This document shows, in pieces, positions 12,498-27,600 of a DNA stretch of 64,000 bases (positions are counted from its first letter, which is position 1; each line of letters begins with the position of its first letter). Source of the stretch: Styela clava. Taxonomy: Eukaryota > Chordata > Ascidiacea > Stolidobranchia > Styelidae. A program made the translations under genes and the position numbers. The stretch lies in the NCBI RefSeq assembly GCF_964204865.1, contig NC_135250.1:10168001-10232000 (forward strand), given 5' to 3'. The notes under the pieces are model-generated. The model worked only from the letters and a program-made list of their open reading frames with translations. It had not been told where the DNA came from and did no database searches.

Positions 12498-12663
12498 TAT
12501 ACATAGTCCGCCCAGACTCCACTGTTCAAATGACCAGAAAATTACATTTTGAAGCAATCCCTTTCATAGATAACAACCAATCTAGGTGCTAATGCCCATA
12601 AAGTTCGGATGGAACATGGGGAATGCACATTATCATTGACAATTCTCAATTTTGATTTCCAGA

Positions 12664-15600
12664 CTAAAGACGTTCTATTTGTTCGCCAGCGCTAAGTTTT
12701 TTCACAGTCGTCGGTTGAGTGTTTCCCCCAGAAGCATGTCGGACTTTTTCTGTAGTAGATGTTATATTTTTTGGTTTATCGTTGTTTGTAGTATTATCGG
12801 TAGTGATCGCACGTCCATTAGCATTCGCGTACGAAGGTTCCGTAATACTCAATGTCGATAAATCAGAATATCCACTGTCGGAACTGTGAGTATCTTTTCT
12901 CAAGTTGGCACTCGCTAGGTCACTGTCATCTGAGATAGCTCTCGCTCGTTGAGTAGTTACCTCGAGTAAATTTTGGTTTGATGATGTCGAGGATGATGTT
13001 CCGTCACTTGATATAGACCTGCCTCTGTATTTGTTGTCGATTTGACCATCCTAAAATGAATTTTTTTTCTATTAATATTTGCTCACAATAAGGCCCTGAG
13101 AACTTAATTAGAAATGAAAGAAAAATCACAAAAAAACACAAGGCATCATTGTAACAAAAACTGAAAATTAGGCTTTATAATTTAAAAATGCTTCTGAACA
13201 AAACCTATAACCTAAATTAATGTTGGTAAACTGAAGTGAGAGAAAAAAATTCAGAATATTCCTAAATTCATTCAAGCTGGGGGCAACCAACTAGAAAAAC
13301 AGAGAATTACATTGATGACTTCAAATTGATATTCAAATATACTAGATCAGTGTATAATCTTATTTTATTCAATATAGCAAATGTCAGAAAATCTCTGCCC
13401 TCTATCACCAAGATGATTAGCTATGTGCAATTTCCACCTACAAAGCTGTTTGCCTGATTATTTTAAGTGGTAGTTTCAAGTACTTGAGTCCAACTGGCAA
13501 TCTGTACCAAAATGAATGTATATGAAACTTTTTGCAATAGTAGATTACAATGCTTAATTTTGGACTCAGTTTAGCAGAAAGTGCAACATTCAGCAGATTA
13601 CTTACTTTAGTAGGATAAACCATGAATCTTAAAATATCACCGACAGATATAACGCCGATGACATGATCTGAGTCATCAACAATCACAGCTTGTAAAACAT
13701 CCGATGTCACGACATTGTTCACAACAAACTAAAAATAAAAAATGAGACGTTATGACACTGATACATTTCTAATGTTGCATTTCTTGGCTAAGCGATAGTC
13801 ACATTTTTTTCAAAGCTGATGTTAACCCTTTCCGTGCGGTGGGCACGTATACGTACCCACGACAAAACTCGCTAGATTGCGGCGGGTACGTTGATGTACT
13901 CCACTGTTTTATTTAGCAATCGGTCGCAAACTGTTGGTCTAGTTTTTCCGGGTTTTAGTTTATTGGTAAGAAGTCTTCTTCGAGATTAACATAAGCGACG
14001 GTAAATCTCGCTTTAGTTTACCATGGGAATTTTATTTGCAGTCGGAACGAGGGAGTGTTTTTGAATTTATGCAAATTTCGGTGTTTTTTGGGTGGTAATA
14101 GAAGACATATTATCCCTTCCATCTACCAAAGTATTTTGAGTTAGATAACGAAATTGCTACAGCAATATTATGCTATTGTTTGCCAACCAAGAAGCGGATG
14201 CCAACAAAGAAGGATGTAGCGAATATTTCTATTTTTTATCACGGTTTGAAGTTTCAACATCCAAGAAAAAAAAATGCCTTTTTTCTATCCGGTTTGTGAC
14301 TCAGACCACCCCTTTTGAAAAAAAAAATTTTTTAATCGCCAATTGCAAGCTCTTTAAATAAGCTTTCCAACGAGCCGTCAGTGGGCAGCAGAGGATCATT
14401 ACTTTTTCGTTAGTCGATCGATTAGTTGTGGGGGTACAAATGCATAAAGTCGGCGTAGCAAATACGATTATTTAATAAAAAATAAAAATCGCATGGAAAG
14501 GGTTAACAAGCTATTTTAGAACATAAAATTTCTCATTGTGTGAATTTTTTAATTCAATACCCATAACCCCTATACTCAATTTAGTATGAACGTAAAGATT
14601 TGATAAAGATGGAAAAATATATATTTTTTATTCCCAGTCGTCAAAATACAAACTTTCCCAATTCCAACACAGTCATATATTATCGGTATGTCTTTTTAAC
14701 CTTTGCAGTAACAAACAATACTAATTTATACTCGCGTAACTTATAAATAACTAATCGGAATATTCTTATAATATTTTCACCTCCAAAGTGTCGTCTCTTG
14801 AAACTGTGACCAGATGACTGCTTATTGAAGTTGATTTCGATAAATTGCTTGATAGATGTCGTCTTCGATGCAAAAATACTTGCGTATTAGGTGGTGATAA
14901 AACGACTGGTTCTCCTTTACCAAAGCTTTGTTCTTTTGCATTTTGTCCTATGGAAACATGGATAAAAATTTAAAACGAGGGTCCACACATGCACAAAATG
15001 TCATTTAACATGAATGGTGCCACCTATATGCCGGAATCAAATGGACAGGTTTTAAAATAAGGCATAAAATAGTAAAACAAAAAGCATCACAGTGTTTTAA
15101 ATTTTCATGATAGCTTGTAACACTACAATACAGCTCACAACTCATTGCCGAAAAATTGGCCTCATCAAAGTTTTACAACACACACATATTCAATCAAACA
15201 AGAATCGAGCCTGTTTCATTCATAAAAACGATTGCAACATATCTGAATTATTTTAAACGACATCTGATACTCCAACAAGGCTCTGTACAAACAGCCATTT
15301 TTTAGAGTGACTCGAATATTTCCTGTTCTGCATTGCCTACCCAATTTAGGGTGAGGTATATCGACTGAAGAAAGAATCACCATTTGAAATTACCAACCTG
15401 GAGTCTTAATAATAGGTTGTTGATGGTGTTTTATTTCTCTCGATTTTCGGTTTTCAGAATGTCCTGACGATGTGCGATTCGTTTGAAGTGATGATCCCAC
15501 TAGTGGCGAAGGCATCATTCTCGGAGTGTTGTTAGAGTTGTAAAGAAACGGGTGATTTGAATTGACTGGTGTACTGCTATTGTGTGGATGATTTTGTCTC

Positions 15601-18600
15601 GGTTGATTTCTCCTTCTGACCAAAGCAGGAGAGCCAGGCATTGTCCTGTGTAATGAAGAATTGTTTTGTCAAAATCTATACACAAATCTCTTATTATACG
15701 CTCCAAAATCCAGTTTCAATTCTTCTCAAAACAAAGTAGACAAATGGAAGGCAGGAGAGTCTCAGATAAATTTGAAAAAGTACCAGGCTAATAGCATATC
15801 AGGAGAAAGGGTTGTGAAGACAAGGCTGAAGTCGTGAAGTTTTGTTGGCACTCGCTGGAGCCAGTGCCAAGCTTTACATATAAGATGGAGTTGAAACCAG
15901 GAAAATTTTGGTGGCTCCAGCTTTTCAGCTTTTTTCAAATATTCAGTTTATAGCATTTACTTGAAAGCTGAATTTGTATACTTAAAAATTAAACCATTAA
16001 TTTTAAAATTTTGAAATTCTTTTCTCAAAGGTTTTGAGTTACACTGCCGTGAAACTACATTTAGACTAGAGTTTCAAAAAACGTTGAAAGCGTAAGGGAA
16101 TTTTCAAAGGGAGGGTTTTAAAATTTCTAATTTCCAAGCTAAACTGTGACAGCCAGTGGGTACGCCGGAAGCCAGCAAATGTGGGTTATCAGGAGTCTTA
16201 AGGGTTTAAAAAGCGTGTCGAGCTACGAATATATAGAATAGATACAAAATAAATTATCTATGAAATATGCTAAACTCCATATACATATTTTGTGAAAAAC
16301 ATGATTATACAAAAAATGACAAATCATTTCTTGTTATTGAAGGAGTCTTATTCTAAATTCATTTACATGATTATTTTTCCTACAACATTCTTTAAAATGA
16401 ATTTTATGAATTTTCGTAACAGAACTATATAAAAAATACAATCACTTTAAAAAGACAGTTAAAACAATCAGATTCTTAAACGAACCTGACGACAGTAGGT
16501 TCCGATTCATCGGGTTCGACAGCAGCATGAAACGAGATTACAGTTTTAACTTTGATAGAAAGATCGTAAAAAAGTTGTTCGCCTGCTAGCACCAATACAT
16601 CAGTTTTTGTAAACATATCCGTCACACGACCTGTCAGAAATTAAAAGTTAAAAAAAAATTTTTCAATTATGAAATTAATGACTATATTCTATTATACGGG
16701 AACCAGAACCGTGATGTTTCGTTGGAAGCTGGAGGCAATACCATATTGCACGGAGCCAGAACTACGAGAAATTCTGGTGGATCCTACGTCTAACCATTTA
16801 ATTACTTTTCAACATTTGAAATTTTTTAATACGTCATGTGAATAATAAAATCTGTCCTTTTTCAGTTTATAATTTTTCTTTCCATATCCTCCAATTAGTA
16901 TAGGATATGAGTTTGATAATTATCCCGGTGGGAGAGGAAAGTGGTAAGGCAGCTTGATCTTATGGCGAACCAAGGCCGCTCGTCTAGTTATGTCAGGTAT
17001 GGTAATTACTTAACCAGTTATTTGCTTCGGATGCATAGAATTTCCGATACGTATTGAGTTTATAAGTACAATATGTTTGAAACTTAGTTTTCAAAATCCA
17101 TATATCACGATTTTGAGTCTCACTGCCGCGAGACTGCATTTATACGAGTGCTTCATGGTGGTGGTCATATCAAAAAATATCAATGGATATGGAGCTGGAC
17201 CCGATGTAAAAAATTAAGAGTCAGATCTGAAGCTATTGTGATTTAAAACCAGCTCCCCAGCCTTGATCATAAGTTATTAAAAATCATCTCTCTAAAATAG
17301 CTATTTCGATGAAGACGAAATAGCTCAGACTGGTTAGTAGAAATATTCAGTACATCTTTATTACAAACCTTTGGCATCAACAACCGGTAGGGCAGATATT
17401 TTATGTTGATCGAGTAATTTCAACGCATCAATAACTGGACTGTTTTCATCAATCGTAGCAACGTCTTTTCGAGTACCAAGACTAAGTTCTTCCACCGTCT
17501 GAAAAACAAATTTTCAAATACTAGAATATCTGATAACAAATCAGGATTTTGTTTAACAAGATAGCAATCATCAAATATGCGAACTTGACAGTCCTGTATT
17601 GGTTCCAGTATTGCCTCATTGAGCACAGAGGGTTGCTGGAGAGATCAGTGGACAAGCATGACGGAATGTTGTAATATGCATAACAAGCCAGATTTGGGAT
17701 GAATATCTGGCCACTGAGAGATCTTTAATTAAGTTTTTATCGCAGATGGTAAGCGTTCGTTTCGTTTGGTAAGTTTCCCCGAGCAGGGCAGAAGGCACAG
17801 TTTGAGATACACTTCTTTCATGACATGAAAATCAAATCAAACCCAATAGAAAACATGAAAATGAGAAACCGATCCACCCACCTTGCTCATGTACTTTGGT
17901 TTTGGCAGTTCGTTCATAAATAAATGAAGGAAATGAAGAATACGTCGATGGTTAATAACATGGAAAACATCCCCATTATCTGGATGTACAATAGCTAACC
18001 TGAAAATTACAATTTTATAAATTCATAACAAGAAACTATGAATGAAAAGGTTATTGCGTAATAATTTTTATCAAGTCATCTAAAAGAATGTAACTGTGAG
18101 ACAGTAGAGAGATTTCTTTCAACCGATGTAATTAAAATTTATAGAATCTGAACTGAATCAGGGCATTCTCCCCAATCTAGTATTTAAATGTCTGATGGTT
18201 ATTTATTTTATAAAAGATATGGGAGGGTGAGTTACTTCAGTTTCAAAGAGTGATGGTTATTTTATGAATATGTGAGAGAGTGAGTTACTACAGTTTGATT
18301 GAGTGAGTGTGATGGTACTTTGAATAAACTCTACCTCTCCTCAACAAAAAAACATCTGCCTTTGAATTTAAATTAGTTGGCAATGCAGAACCAGGATTAT
18401 GACATTTCCATGTAACCAGTAAAAACCAATGCATGATAAAAAATATAACGCCAAACTCTTTCAATTATACTCCAGTTTTAATCACTCACTAAGTGTAATA
18501 AATTGGGTACACAACGCCGAACTGGAAACACTCTACTATTTTAATGATTCAGATTCGAATACTAAATGTATGCTGTTTACTATACCTCCGTATGTTCTCT

Positions 18601-21600
18601 TCAGTGAGACGTTTGAGTGAGTGGAAGAGAGAGGATTGAGGAGGTACATGGATCAATGTTTGTTTAGAATTGAGCACTTTTCTCCAACAAGAAATCTTTT
18701 GGTTTTCTAAATCTTCCAACTTTTTGTTTGGACACCTTTCAGAAAAAGAAAAGATGTCGGCTATTAATTAAATAAAATTAAGATAAAATCATTCATTATA
18801 TCAGTAATAAAGTAATTCAAAGCAGATTATCTATTGTGAATTTGTATTTCCTTATGTAATGGGATTAATGTTATACATTATAAATTTGAATTCTCAATTA
18901 TATACTTCGATATCAAAAATGGCTTTAATAAACTATTCAAATTTACGAATAGTGAGCGGAAATAGGAGTTATTGGACAAAAGGTTGGGAACCACTGCTTT
19001 AGTAATTAGCATTTTCATGTAAGTTAAGGTGATTTGATTGGCAAGCATTTAATTGGTATACTGATTTTGTTTGATACAGAATGGACCTATGAATCGTTTT
19101 TCCAAACTCATGTTGTTGCCTATGGGGCGAAAATATTTGCTTTACTCCTTTACAATTATACCGATTGTTTTCAAATTTAAGTGGATCGAAATCACAGCCT
19201 ATACTAGAAAGTACTTAATACAATTGTAAACATGTCGTAAATTTCACAAACGATTTTCTATTGTATTTCAAAATTTAAAGGTTTACAGCTAACGTCATAA
19301 CAACATCAAAAGTATTAAAAGCTGTTGTTTATTTATGATTGTTTATTTTATGCCGGCTTTAAAACGCTCCAGGCAGTAAAATTAGATATGTATTACACGA
19401 GTTCTTTATACGGTAGTATATATATTATTTTATTACAAGTAGCCATATAAGAATATGGGATAGCGAAATACTGAATCTCAAATTTCAATTTTAAAATGTT
19501 GTTTTGCGGATTTGACAGATTTACACAACCTTATTGATAAATAATGACAACAATTAATTAACTTTTATTTAACTACTTATAATTAAGTATTAAATAACAT
19601 CATTTAATCATTATATTTAGTAGTGAAACCTATTTGAAAAGGTCAATTTCCATAGTATATCCAGCTGATGATCCAGCATAAATGACAGGTAAAAAACAAA
19701 ATTGCCTGCCAAAAATCATTGTTTTCAGTTACCCGTAATAAAAAAAGAGAAATAATTAAGTATTCCTACTTGTCATAAGCAAGGAGAATACTGACGAAAT
19801 CTGAAACAGTTAACAAGCCAACATAATCATGTAGATCGTTGTCCCAGAGTGGAGCGCAACGAAGAGAATTCTCGATAAGTGCGTGGAAAGCTTTCTTCAC
19901 TTCTAAACGAGTGTCGAGTACGACCAACTTTGAACTTGTAGGCATCAAGTCATAACATGTGTGTTCTATAAAAAAAATCATGAATCTTCAACAAAAACAA
20001 AAAAAGGATTCGCAACCATTTGTGTGAGGAGCCATGTGTTGAGGAGGTTCTGGTCATTTACTCAACTCGAGTTGGACTCTGATCACCACACATTGAAGTG
20101 ACCTGTGTAATCTGAATGAAATGACCTGAACTCATGTTTGTAAACTTGGAACAATTCATAATTTTACCAAATACCGATATTATTGTGATCCTATTAATTT
20201 TTTTGTAGGAAGGTCACATGCACTCACTCAGGAGTTAATTGAGACTCATCTCTGAACGATGTCATGGATAACCACTGAAATGTTATAAGCTGAGTGCTTC
20301 GTATCTTACATTTTGTATTCCAATAAAAAAGTTTTTCATACTCAAATTACATTTTTCAACTTCAAATGAAAATAAATAATTGAAAGCAATTTTAAAGCAT
20401 TGCTTGAAGAATCCTCCATTGTTATTATACATCTTCATACAACTAAATGTATATGCATCGAAAATGCAAATGCTATTACCTTCTAAAAATCTTTGATAAA
20501 TCAAATAATCTTCTGGGTTTTCATTTACTTGAGGAAGAGAGTGAGAAGGTGACGAGTATTTTACAACACCTACTCGGCGCTCTGCTCGACGTCTAGTTTC
20601 ATGTTCTTGATGAAGTGATGCGGCGTTGTTGTTAGACAATATCTCAGGACTGCATACTCTAAAACTGAAATGAAAATTAACTGCTATCAAAATCATAGAA
20701 TGGGATTTTGGGAAGAAGAAGCAAATTCGTCCAGTTACCAGTTCAGGTTGGGTATGGGGATGGATAATTTAACACGCAAGGTGTTACGCAACATACGCAA
20801 GGTGCAACTATTTTACAAAAAGATCGGAATCTTCCCGGCTTGGCACTCGGCATTTTGTTACATCCTGGGTAAGGTGATGGGCGTGGGACCCAATCATGTA
20901 ATGTGCGATGCCAATACATTTAGTCAACGTTTTGAAACAGTGGTTCTCAAAGTTGATTGACCGGGTGCCAAAATTAGAAGTAAAAGGAGAGTGGAAAGTG
21001 AAGCGCTCGCAAGAGGCCGGTACTGTTACTTATAATTAAAACACTGGTATAATTGAATTGTTTTGATACACATACTTAGAATGTTATAATGAGGTGACAA
21101 TTGGCAGTAGAACACAAATAGAAAAATAATGGAGTGTTGAACTATTTCACCTAATTAAGAGCCATATTAAATCGTTACGGGACAATTATGGCCCGCGGGC
21201 GAAGATTTGGGAACCACTGCTTTAAACTATGCCATCGTAGCGAATATAGTAGTTATCAGACAAATGAAGTCTATATATATATACACCGGTATGAATTTCT
21301 AAATGGAACAATAAACGATTGCTTTGTGTTATTCCGGTTCAATAGGATAGTATTTCATCCTGAGACGAGACACTTTGTTACAACATAATTACATTTCGAT
21401 AAAGCAAAGTTCATTTATCTCTGTTGCCAAATATGAAAGCTTCAGTCATTATATCCTGACCCTTTTTGTATCTTCGTCTATTCTATGAAAATGAACAGAT
21501 ACTATCAAATTATCTGGCAACATACCCTTGCGATATCTTCGGTGTTGCACAGTTTAGTTGTCTTCCTTCCTCTACTTTTTCTAATGAAGTAATACTTGCA

Positions 21601-24600
21601 GCAGATGTATTTCTGTCATCTGAGAAATATAAATTAAACATCGTTAAAATTTCTAGCTAATCATACTTTCATAGAATACATTTCATGAAGCGAGAAATGT
21701 CTGAGTCGACCTTCAAATTCATCTAACTCTGTGGTCTAGGGATATTGGATATATACTTTCAAAAATGAGTATTTGGTATTTTATAGGCCAATTTTTACTT
21801 TATATTCAGTGATCACAGCTGGCAATATAAAATAGTGGCAACATCTTTTCTACCTAGCCCAATTTTTATCATTTTTGCATAGTTATAATCGAAATATGAA
21901 TAAATTAAACATTTTAAGTTATCCTCACCGTCTTCATGTGATTTTTGCCGCTTCAATGACCCCTTCTGACCCAGTTTCATTTTTAATTTTCTTAAGGCAG
22001 ACATTCTACTATTTTGTAATGAGGTATTGTTTGCATGTTTATCAGATTCAGACCATGCTCTTGGCCGCAAATCCAACTGTTGAAATCGAGAGAGTCCTGC
22101 AAAACAAATTGTAAAACTAAATAATAAACAATGCTCAACACTAGTAATACAAAATCTTGGCGTCAGCAATTGTTCATAGTTATTGGTAGCAATGATTAGG
22201 CAACTCAAGAAACATCGTATATAAATGATATGCTCCAGAGTTTCTCAAACTGGAACTCTAGGGCAGGGCTACCCAACTGGCTGACCGCTGTCCGAATCTG
22301 GACCTTTTGAGTATTATATTTGGACCGCAGCTGCTTGTTGAATTTGAATGCATCGTTTCTTTTTATTTCACAATCACGGTAAAATGCATTTTTCGCTAAA
22401 CCACTGTGGAAAAATTGTCATAACAATATATGTTTCACGCAGCATTAACTATTTGTTTACGTATTGGCTAATCAGCAAGATGAGATTTTAGCAGCCACAT
22501 ACAATTTTCACAGATTTTTAGACATAGTGTTAAACATTAGCTTGTTTTTGTGGCTTTGCACTTCGAAATTCAAAAAAAAAATCAAATAACCCCAAATGTT
22601 TAAATTTCTGTCCGGACCTTCGTTGAAAATAGTTGAGTAGTCCTGCCCTAGGGGACCAAAATGCGATATTTTGGAAGCCAAAACCGAAGGGGTTCACTGT
22701 GTATCATATGTGTTGAGAACATTTCAATTTAAAGGTAATTGTCAGTCAATTGTTTAATTCCTTGATTGTAATGCATTTTGATTTAGGTACCACTGCTCTA
22801 ATATCAACCATAGAAAGTCACAAACTAGATTATATTTCTACACATGAATGTTCTCTTATCATATATACTGTTTATGTGAAATCTTGATAACAGGTATAAG
22901 ACATTGCACAATGTTATTTAATGACTGATCCATGACCAAATCACTTATTTCAACAAGTCTATTCAACCCCCTGACAATGGCAAATAACAAAAACACAGAA
23001 GGTGACGTACACATGCAATTTTACATGTGTAACCATAGAAAACAAGTGTCATTCATTAATAATAGAGTATGTTGTTCACTTCCTCCTGCCAAGTACTAAT
23101 TTAATTACAAAAGACAAAGACTTCATAAACGGATGTCTGTTATTTAACATAGAAAAGCATGATTATGCACCCAAAGCAAAAATAGGATTCATAAAAAAAC
23201 TATATACTGGTATTATACCATAAACTAAAGGAAGTAAATTATAAAATCTAATAATCTTGAGTATGATAAGAAATTTGCTAATTTTAGGTTGAAACAGATC
23301 ATTTGGTTAAATTATTAGAAAATTCAAAGTGTTAAATATTGTCTGTTTGACTATTGTCTGTTTTGATAATCCTTGTTCTGACCCGAGTACATGTGGTTAA
23401 CACACAGTTTATTTAGTTTGAAATATTTAGCGGGTCAAAACTTTATTTTCTACTGAATATTTTATGATTGTGAAATCTTGACAATGACAAAAAGAAAAAA
23501 TTTTTTTAATGTAAAATAAAAAATATCATAAATAACATAATATACCATAAATTCAAAAATTAAAACCTTACTTGAGATAATATAATCAGTACATATAAAT
23601 TTGATAAGATTATTGGATTTGAAAATAAAGAAAATATTTCATGATAAGAGACTTACAAAAATTTACTGGTATCTCAAAAATCCGATTTATTAATAACAAA
23701 TTATATCTTAACATTGTTATTGAATTGCAGAATGCTGATATTTTAATACATTGCAAAGATATGTTTTGCATGCATCATATCGCATCCTGTCGGCATTCAA
23801 TATTCAAAACAAAAGTACACGCCTCCAAAACACCCCTATACCGATATCAGCTTGGCACGTGGTATGCTAATATGACGTTTGTTATTCAAAAACACTTTCT
23901 GCGCGTCCGTCGGTCGTTAATCAAACAACAGATCTGTAGTTAACTTCGGACCAGAGGTACTCGACTGTAAGTATTCCATGGATCATGGATGGTGATATAA
24001 TAACGAGAAAAATATAAACAAAGTGCTTTATAAAGTATTCTCAAAAGGCAATTTATTTACTCAATATCGGTAAATGACGTTATATCAACAGTTGTTACGT
24101 CTGTGCAACAACCCGTGAAGTTTTATGTTAGATAAAATAAACATGGAAAAAGAAGGAAGTTAAAAACTAAACAAAATAAATAAACGTCATAATAAAGTTG
24201 TTAAGTTTATGATTAAAAATGGAAAACAAGGCAAATGACAAAATCATAAAAAAGTAATTGAAAGAGTAACAATAGCCTTAAGCTTAGATAATTTTTGTAA
24301 TTTTGAATATATTCCGAATGGGACCATACAAAAAAAAACATGATAACCATATTTGTGGAGATTGAATATATGGCTATACATTCAATATCTTGTTGACAAA
24401 GACAGCTTTTAAAATAGAAAAGTTTTTAAACTATTCTTGAAATTAATACTTCTCAATGAGAAATTTATCTACCGGTATTTTTGAATGTGTTTAGACATCC
24501 CAGTGATACCAATCACAGTTATACACGGTCAAAAAACTTTCACGTAGCAAGAGAGAGGTCAAAGTCACTCTACAAATAACTTGTAATAATTTTCAATAGG

Positions 24601-27600
24601 TCAACACACAAGAATTCTGAAGTGAATACAGCGCACAGTTTTGAAATGAATAAAAGTAATAGCGTTTTAGCCAAAAATAAAATCTTTAACCACTAAAAAT
24701 TTAAAAGCAATGGATCCAATAGGTAACGAGAGAAGGATTTTTTTCATACGCTAACAACAGGAAAAAATTACCTACAAGAAGAACAACATAATAACAGAAC
24801 AATCCATAATTCAACTCTGTGTGTGTCTAATAATGCATAATATGTAACTTGTTATATATAAAAGCAATGATTGATGATAAAATACAGTTCCATTCCATTT
24901 CGATACTATTTAATTTTGAAATTTAGCATAAAAATTGTTATTTATATCTGTTCCAGACATTTTTTAAAAAACAAAATAATTACAATTATGGTGTAGTTTT
25001 TCCATGAAATTTGCCAATTTTCAAACAACGTAATGATTGATATCAAATTTTACTGAGAAGGATGCCGCTAGCTAGCTATTATCGTACTATCAATAAAACT
25101 ACTTTAAATCTTTGAATAAGAAAAGACAAGAAATGCTGCTTTTCACATCCCTTGGGCATTGTTGCTACCATGGTAATACAATAGCCTAATACTTTTTGAT
25201 TGGCACCGCTTTCAAACAAGTACGATATTTGTAATGAAATTTGATAATGAAAATTCTTTGAAAAGAAAAAAACTGTAATGTTTATGCAATAATTTCAATA
25301 ATATGCAATAAGAAAATTCCTTGTTATCATGGAATCCAGTCTAATTCATTTTAACCAGTAGATATGTTACAAAAACAAAACTCCTCTAACTTAGCAATCG
25401 TTATTGTGTCCACCAACTCGTAATTCTTACCTGAAGGCTTTCCTTTATTATTAGATTGAGGGAGCAAAGTAGTAGTTTCACTTTTACGATTTTTTTCCTT
25501 TTCTCCGTTTGAAAATTCAGCGCTGTGACGAAAATTAACATTTTCGCTCTGTGAATGAGGTGGCGGGGCAGTTGAATGATGGTTCGGTGCATCCGTGCTT
25601 CGGGTTCTAAAATAATAATTTTTGACATTTTTGAGAGTTTTCTATTGCGTTTTTTTTTTCATAAGTTCAAAGAATGATATGGCATGATATAAACATTTTG
25701 TGAAAAGAAAAATACGCATAGTTTTCATAAAGTCCATTTACTTTTCAATTTGGTGATGAAGTCAGTTATCAATATATCTTAACCAGGTTCGTTTGCTTTT
25801 AATCAGTGTTTATTTACATTTTTTTACCTAATTTAAAACCCATTTTTATGTCCACCATAAATGTGCATCAAGCACATCAAAGCTCTTTTACCAAATAAGA
25901 CGCAGGATTTATTAATGAACAACCAGTATTATGATACATTCACAACTCGAGTGATAACCAGAAACTAAATTTACTGTCTAAGTTTGTATTATTTTCACAT
26001 CTCACATACAGCAGTTAAATAAGCTACGGTAAGTTGAAATCGAGAGTGTGGTAGAATAATCCGATTACAGTTGAAGTTTAAAATCACAAATCTTCAGAAA
26101 ACACAAAACATACAAATGTTGAAACACTTAGCTTGGACTCAGATACAAAAACAATACAATATGGTCGTACTACTAAATATGAACATATCTGAATATTGTG
26201 AAATACATTGCTTAAGAATTTAAAAAGGTAAATAACATACCTAACACCTAGAGACAAGTCTTGTTAATTAAAACAAGAGTGTTTATTAAAATTATGGCCT
26301 CTTACGTGTGGAAGGGATGGGGTTACTGAAAAATGAGTTGTATTTTTTAAAAACAAGTGCATAATAGACAAAAATTACGATGTCAGTTTATCAACGTTCC
26401 ATGTGAGCAATGTCTTCAACTACAGGAGACAAAGTGAATCTCATATATTAATGAAAAAAACTACAATTTCAAATCTGCTGACAAGATATGTGAGAAATAT
26501 AATTTACATACAACTGCAAATAACAGAGATCAAAATATAAAAAAATTCATGACTTTGCTAATGAAAGGTTGATTTTAGCACGAAAAATTGTCACAGCAGT
26601 GATATGTTAAGCTTTTTTTTACAAATGTCATGATGCTTGTTGCCCATTGGTCAGTCAACAGGATTGATGGAAATGTTAGAGCATTGTGTCATTTCCCATG
26701 TTTAGTTTGTCCCTGTTTGAACCTCTCTCCTATAGTATCAAAACAAATTTTAAGCTTCAGAAATATTTATCTCCAACCACCAAAGTTAAATCGACCCTAA
26801 ATTGAGCATTCAAGGTTCATTTGAATGATTGACAAGTTTGACCAGGCGAAAAATTTCAATTCTATGACATAACAAATTATGCAGAATGTATCATTGCAAT
26901 TTTAACTATCTCAGCATTGTGGCTTTATGCTTCTTCCATAATCAAACATGATCATATATAAAGCAAAAAACTATCCTCTGTTTAGCATAGTTCCCATGGA
27001 TGTTGACCATAAATTCCACAATACAGCATAAACATGTTATAATATAATTAAGTTGCAACTTGGAGCATTTTAGTAATTTTATGTTGATTGAAACACATTG
27101 CAGAAATACATTACTAAACCACATAATATGAGCAATAGGCCTCCTTGAAGCAAAGTGACAGCATCATAAAATTCAGTGATTTTGTTTTTCATCTGTCATG
27201 CCAATAAATACATAGCTAAACCATGTGCGATGTGACAAAAATCAATGCCTATTGGAGAGATAGATTATTTATTACTTTGTTTAACCAGTTCTGTCACAAT
27301 GTATGACTCACATAGTAATAAGTATGGGATTGAAAACTTAATTAAAATCTTTTAGTAGAAGTAGTGTTGTCCAACTCATGTTTACTGATATAAAAACTAA
27401 TTTTAAAGTTGTTCTTTCTTTAAAAATATTTTGAATATCAAATAGCCTTGATTTTGTTTTGAAAAATAGAGTGTGCTCTGCCGTGGGGTGGTTGACATAA
27501 CCGATGGTTGGTTACGGCTTTATCCACCATCAAGACCATGCATCTGAAACAAATAACTGGCCAACTAATCATATACATGACATGGACTGGTAACCAATCT

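Larger units (their letters stand above)
8071..12663. other. Intergenic region between RAD9 and the AMPK gamma gene
   Basis: No gene is supportable. It holds SINE fragments near 8195-8262 (GGGATAAATATGTAAATCCT) and 11100-11240, a CAGGGTGGCCCACC hAT-like start at 8138, a possible RAD9 poly(A) signal AATAAA at 8811-8816, and a miniature element at 9206-9548. The open frames at 10443-10646 (minus) and 11039-11470 (plus) match nothing I recognise; the second runs through SINE sequence. Confidence 0.65.

Noticed and set aside
22236..22793. An outer hAT element around 22264-22645
   Set aside because: The flanks read like eroded hAT ends (TTCTCAAACTGG and GGTACCACTG), but the target duplication does not match, so the limits cannot be set.
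25401..25628. 75-residue minus-strand open frame in the AMPK gamma intron region
   Set aside because: It is the wrong frame over the real exon 25431-25606, whose phase fits the flanking exons.
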